The position numbers and the translations under genes were made by a program. Shown in pieces: positions 5,548 to 7,952 of a DNA stretch of 7,952 bases (positions within the stretch are counted from its first letter, which is position 1; each line of letters opens with the position of its first letter). This DNA is from Pseudomonadota bacterium (GTDB lineage Bacteria > Pseudomonadota > Gammaproteobacteria > Halothiobacillales > Halothiobacillaceae). The stretch spans positions 1-7,952 of the forward strand of contig JAJYPA010000370.1 of NCBI GenBank assembly GCA_021795795.1, read 5' to 3'. The notes beneath the pieces are model-generated. The model worked only from the letters and a program-made list of their open reading frames with translations. It was not told the origin of the DNA and did no database searches.

Positions 5548-5747
5548 TGGGGAGCCTCCTCGGTGAGAGACTTATCCAGCCAATCCAGAACCTCAGTGGT
5601 GCGCCACACAGTGCGACTCGTCCCGGCAATTCGCAGGGGCTTGGGGAACATCCCGTTTTTTGCCAGGGCATAGATGCTGCTGCGGGATAGCGTCGTTATC
5701 GCTTTGACGCCTTTCAGATCAACAACGGGTAGGGTTTTCGCGTCCAT
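5544..5747 (-). CDS. alpA: AlpA-family regulator / excisionase-like
   Basis: This 67-aa protein is built like Phage_AlpA proteins: VVDLKGVKAITTLSRSSIYA (8-27) forms the MerR-like winged helix-turn-helix, NGMFPKPLRI (31-40) is the near-invariant turn and wing, and VWRTTEVLDWLD (47-58) is the closing helix. AlpA activates integrase or excision genes in cryptic prophage CP4-57, and homologs act as excisionases or master regulators in P4-like and PICI elements; here the role is by family. A TTG at 5753 could add two residues, but GGAG stands only three bases before it and nine before the ATG at 5747, so the ATG is chosen. It begins the replication gene run, behind a 68-bp gap with a palindrome, and its stop overlaps the next start as ATGA. 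Confidence 0.9.
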   Translation of the reverse strand: MDAKTLPVVDLKGVKAITTLSRSSIYALAKNGMFPKPLRIAGTSRTVWRTTEVLDWLDKSLTEEAPQ

Positions 5748-5775
5748 GTGCAAGGTCTCCGTTCAGATGACGGAA

Positions 5776-5793
5776 CCTATTAAATGCAATAGG
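5776..5793. promoter_or_regulatory. Palindrome before alpA, candidate operator
   Basis: CCTATT and AATAGG form a perfect 6-bp inverted repeat around AAATGC. It lies in the only gap of note inside the gene run, 29 bases before the alpA start. On the minus strand it contains TTTAAT (5779-5784), one mismatch from a sigma-70 -10 box, but no good -35 is found at 15-19 bases, which would fit an activator-dependent promoter. AlpA or a helper-phage regulator could bind here; this is inferred. Confidence 0.45.
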
Positions 5794-5815
5794 ACGGTTT
5801 ACGGATTGGCGACTT

Positions 5816-6370
5816 TTAGGCGACTTCTTCCGAAACTTGCCAACCGCTGCGGAAGGCTTTCAAAACGTCTGCATCCTCCTGGGGGGCGTCGCTTCCCATG
5901 ACTAGGATATTGATCTCCCGTAGCGCCTGGATGCCTGGGTGATCCGTCAAGCCGTATCTTCTCCAGTGTTTCCCAAGGAACGTCATGAAGCTGCGATTAT
6001 TGCGCTCGGTGAAGTCAATGTTATGCGGATGCTCAAGCCATTTTGCATAGTCTTTGACGACTGCCTCAAAAGTCCGAATGACTGACCAGGCATTAGCAGG
6101 GTTCCCAAGGCCAAAAGACGAAGGAAAGTTTTCGCCAGGGTAGGGAACGTCAATCACGCGCCCCGCTAGATTGTGCGCCAGAAACTCGCCGTGCTCCTCT
6201 ATGATTGCCAGGGCTTCTAACAGTGTTTTTGCTTGGGCCTCGTGTTTTTTCTGTCTGTCTTTTTGCCCTTTGTGCATGTAGTTGATACAAGCGTGAATGA
6301 TCGCGCCTTTCGCTTGGACACCCCACTGCCACAAGCGCGGATCGGTTCTGATCTCCTCCAGCGGTCTCAC
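5816..6370 (-). CDS. 184-aa protein of unknown function, AT-richer cargo gene
   Basis: I do not recognise this protein. It is soluble-looking, with no signal peptide or membrane span, and mostly helical. It starts with PLEEIRTDPRLWQWGVQAKG (3-22), followed by a Lys/Gln-rich helix (34-52), a second helix around 53-70, then VIDVPYPGENFPSSFGLGNP (73-92) and a His/Trp/Arg-rich segment (KHWRRYGLTDHPG, 134-146). The start is GTG, overlapping the integrase stop as GTGA. Only weak Gly-rich sequence precedes it as a ribosome site. Sampled 60-base lines have 24 to 32 G+C, against 44 in a line of the integrase gene, so the gene probably came from another source. Its place between int and alpA is where such elements often carry accessory genes; defence or helper-phage interference is possible but not shown. 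Confidence 0.72.
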   Translation of the reverse strand: MRPLEEIRTDPRLWQWGVQAKGAIIHACINYMHKGQKDRQKKHEAQAKTLLEALAIIEEHGEFLAHNLAGRVIDVPYPGENFPSSFGLGNPANAWSVIRTFEAVVKDYAKWLEHPHNIDFTERNNRSFMTFLGKHWRRYGLTDHPGIQALREINILVMGSDAPQEDADVLKAFRSGWQVSEEVA

Positions 6371-7686
6371 GATGCCGCCCCGCGCAGGGATACCACGTTC
6401 CCTGCCATGAGTCCGTCGAGATAGGCTTTCCAGGTCAAAAGAGCTTGGCGCTTCTCGTCTAGGTACTGGTGCCGGTCGTAGTGCCGCGCCTGAACGCCGC
6501 CAAGCTCATGGCTCAGGATTTGCGCCCGGATATCCTTTGCTACCCCCAGCCGGGCAAGCTCCGTCTCACAGGTCCGGCGCACGTCTCGGAGCTGATACTT
6601 GCCGCCGCCGCTCTCGCGGATCGTTTTGCTCAAGGTGGTCATGTGGGGAATGCTTTTGCCGTCGCTCGAGAACAAGCTCGGCGCGTCTCTGTTGATCTCC
6701 AGTAGGCCGGCCACGATCCCGGTCACCGGCTCCAGCGGCAGGATGTGCAGCCGTGGGTGTTGCCGCCTGCCTTTCCCGTCCCGCAAGGTGATGGTGCCGC
6801 GCTCCAGGTCCACGTCCTCGGCCGTCACGCGCGCCAGTTGCGTGGGACGCTGGCCGCCGAGATAGATCCCCGCAAGCAATGTCTGCGCTGCCATGCTTTT
6901 GCTCTCGTGCAGGGCCCCCAACAGGTGCCGAAGCTCTGCCGTGGTCAAGACGCGCTCGCCAGGCTTGGATAGCTGCGAGTAGGTCGGGAGTACGGCCACC
7001 GGGTTGGTGGTGACTTTGAACAGTCGGAACGCTGGCGGGATGGTGCTATCGAACTCGCTCTTTGCGGCCAGATTGTAGGCGCTGTGCATGGCCGCCCGCG
7101 TCTTACCCAGGGCGCGGGTGTAGCCCTTGGCCTGCAGCCGGTCGAAGATGGCCCGCAGGTCCCTAGGGGTGATCTCATTAGCGCGGGTCTCGGCCAGATC
7201 GGGGAACGGCTCGATGATGTACAGCCGGAAAATGCTAGTCACGTCCTTCCAAGACGGCTTGCCACGGCTTTGGAGATAGCTGGAGTAGGCATCCAGCAGC
7301 GCGGCCAACGATCCGGCCTCCTGGCGCTCCTGCTCCTCTGCCAGCCGCCGCAGCTCTGCCGCCGCTGCTTTCTGCTCTGCCTCCAGGTGCAAGCGGATGT
7401 CCTTGATGCCGCCACGGTAGATCGCCGAGAGCTTTTCCGCCTCATCTCGGGCCTGCTCCAGCGTCATGCCACCCTCGCCAGTTGGGGAGTAGGCACCAAT
7501 GGCAAGATCATCCCGCTTGCCGTCGCTGTCTGTGCTGCGGAAGAAAAAGCGGATAACGCCGGATGCCTGGGCGCGGATGCGTAACATGCCGGCACCACGC
7601 CGCCCTTCGGTGACGTAGATGGCGTCCTTGCCTTCCCGTGCCGCCTTGCGCGGCAGTGCCTCGAGCTGCTTTACCGTGAGTTTCAT
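6367..7686 (-). CDS. int: Tyrosine integrase (P4-type)
   Basis: This 439-aa site-specific recombinase integrates the element into tRNA-Lys and, with a directionality factor, excises it. The N-terminal arm-binding domain (DUF4102-like) spans about 1-90. A coiled Ala/Glu-rich linker (100-125) and a core-binding SAM-like domain (126-225) follow. The catalytic domain shows Arg280 (GGQRPTQL), Lys305, Arg370 (RDVRRT), His393 (LSHELGG) and Tyr403 (RHYDRHQY). The usual His of H-x-x-R is Arg367; I recall this in a subfamily of proteobacterial integrases. The frame extends to an ATG at 7776, but that lies upstream of the probable promoter. The ATG at 7686 starts the conserved MKLTVKQLEAL, with GGGGA six bases before it. 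That ribosome site is part of the TGTCCCCGTT repeats, so bound integrase may repress its own expression. The gene ends in a GTGA overlap. Confidence 0.95.
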   Translation of the reverse strand: MKLTVKQLEALPRKAAREGKDAIYVTEGRRGAGMLRIRAQASGVIRFFFRSTDSDGKRDDLAIGAYSPTGEGGMTLEQARDEAEKLSAIYRGGIKDIRLHLEAEQKAAAAELRRLAEEQERQEAGSLAALLDAYSSYLQSRGKPSWKDVTSIFRLYIIEPFPDLAETRANEITPRDLRAIFDRLQAKGYTRALGKTRAAMHSAYNLAAKSEFDSTIPPAFRLFKVTTNPVAVLPTYSQLSKPGERVLTTAELRHLLGALHESKSMAAQTLLAGIYLGGQRPTQLARVTAEDVDLERGTITLRDGKGRRQHPRLHILPLEPVTGIVAGLLEINRDAPSLFSSDGKSIPHMTTLSKTIRESGGGKYQLRDVRRTCETELARLGVAKDIRAQILSHELGGVQARHYDRHQYLDEKRQALLTWKAYLDGLMAGNVVSLRGAAS

Positions 7687-7689
7687 ATC

Positions 7690-7711
7690 TTGTCCCCGTT
7701 CTGTCCCCGTT
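7690..7711. repeat. Right tandem pair of TGTCCCCGTT (probable integrase arm sites)
   Basis: TGTCCCCGTT lies at 7691-7700 and 7702-7711, with an 11-base period and the same orientation as the left pair at 184-204. One base differs across the 22-base blocks. On the minus strand it covers the integrase Shine-Dalgarno (GGGGA, 7693-7697) and untranslated leader, which would link attachment-site binding to control of int. Confidence 0.6.
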
Positions 7712-7744
7712 TGTCGGCGGCTTGTGCTGGAATCTTTCAGACTG

Positions 7745-7756
7745 CTATGGACATAG
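7745..7756. promoter_or_regulatory. Inverted repeat at int transcription start
   Basis: CTATG-GA-CATAG is a perfect 5-bp inverted repeat overlapping the downstream end of the int -10 box and the expected start site. It could be a repressor site. It is short enough to arise by chance. Confidence 0.3.
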
Positions 7757-7783
7757 TATAGGCACCATATCAGCATGTTACAA
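7755..7783 (-). promoter_or_regulatory. Probable sigma-70 promoter of int
   Basis: On the minus strand TTGTAA (7778-7783; four of six consensus bases) and TATACT (7755-7760; five of six) are separated by exactly 17 bases. Transcription would start near 7748, giving a leader of about 60 bases before the int ATG at 7686. The promoter lies inside the element, so int and the genes behind it can be expressed whether integrated or circular. Confidence 0.65.
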
Positions 7784-7830
7784 GACTTTCGGGGATAGCA
7801 GCGGATTCCATCGGACGGGATAACATCAGA

Positions 7831-7876
7831 CTTTTAAGCCGTGGGTCGCGGGTTCGAATCCCGCCGTCCCCACCAT
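7831..7876 (+). repeat. attR: 46-bp direct repeat, displaced tRNA-Lys 3' end
   Basis: Identical to 81-126. It carries the anticodon loop, the anticodon 3' strand, the variable and T arms, the acceptor 3' strand and CCA (through 7875), without the 5' half, so it cannot form a tRNA. By position it is the original host 3' half, pushed aside on integration. Host DNA follows from 7877. Confidence 0.95.
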
Positions 7877-7952
7877 TATGGATAAAAACAGTTAGTCCGT
7901 TCGTTGTCGAAATTCACTCGACAGCGGCGAGCACCTGTTGCGGCTCGAGCGT
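7877..7952. other. Right host flank, no gene seen
   Basis: Seventy-six bases of chromosome beyond the element. No convincing coding start is visible. A 6-bp inverted repeat TGTCGA/TCGACA (7905-7910, 7918-7923) and a palindrome GCTCGAGC (7943-7950) are present. No T-run follows the former, so it is not called a terminator. Confidence 0.4.

Noticed and set aside
7687..7776. Upstream ATG giving a 469-aa integrase
   Set aside because: The extra 30 residues look non-conserved, the ATG at 7776 lies upstream of the probable -10 box (7755-7760), and the ATG at 7686 has a ribosome site and the conserved family N-terminus.

Overview
The window holds one small integrated mobile element of 7,750 bp (positions 81-7830), together with its two chromosome junctions. 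The left edge is a complete tRNA-Lys(UUU) gene (50-125). Its 3' part, from the anticodon loop through the encoded CCA plus one base, reappears as a perfect 46-bp direct repeat at 7831-7876. This is the usual mark of a tyrosine integrase that inserts into a tRNA gene and restores it. Only about 80 bp of host DNA on the left and 76 bp on the right lie in the window, so the host cannot be named. High GC in most genes, a tRNA with encoded CCA, a P4-type integrase and an AlpA-type regulator together suggest a member of the Pseudomonadota.

All 14 protein genes I accept lie on the minus strand and read from the right junction toward the tRNA. The order is: tyrosine integrase; an AT-richer gene of unknown function (184 aa); a 68-bp gap with a palindrome; an AlpA-like regulator; a 67-aa protein; a Toprim-domain primase-like protein; a RepA-like hexameric helicase/ATPase; a Cys-rich 87-aa protein; a 147-aa unknown; a PD-(D/E)XK Holliday-junction-resolvase-like nuclease; a 51-aa peptide; a 236-aa DUF3102-like protein; then two paralogous small proteins with a GRPKGSxN motif (119 and 93 aa) flanking, and in part overlapping, an 89-aa protein. 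Most junctions are 4-base ATGA or GTGA overlaps, so the genes are tightly coupled. A strong minus-strand terminator at 253-278 ends the run, next to the left attachment site.

The genes suggest an element that excises (integrase plus AlpA), replicates itself (primase, helicase, resolvase-like nuclease) and may use a helper phage for packaging: the GRPKGSxN proteins resemble small proteins found beside phage terminase genes, and there are no capsid, tail, lysis or conjugation genes. A phage satellite or similar minimal integrative element is the best inference, but it is not proven. No CRISPR array, insertion sequence, known toxin-antitoxin pair or recognised resistance gene was seen.

Non-coding DNA is confined to the ends. 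The left end (127-293) has a possible tRNA terminator, a tandem pair of TGTCCCCGTT repeats and the operon terminator. The right end (7687-7830) has the integrase promoter and a second, near-identical tandem pair of TGTCCCCGTT repeats. These two pairs look like integrase arm-binding sites.
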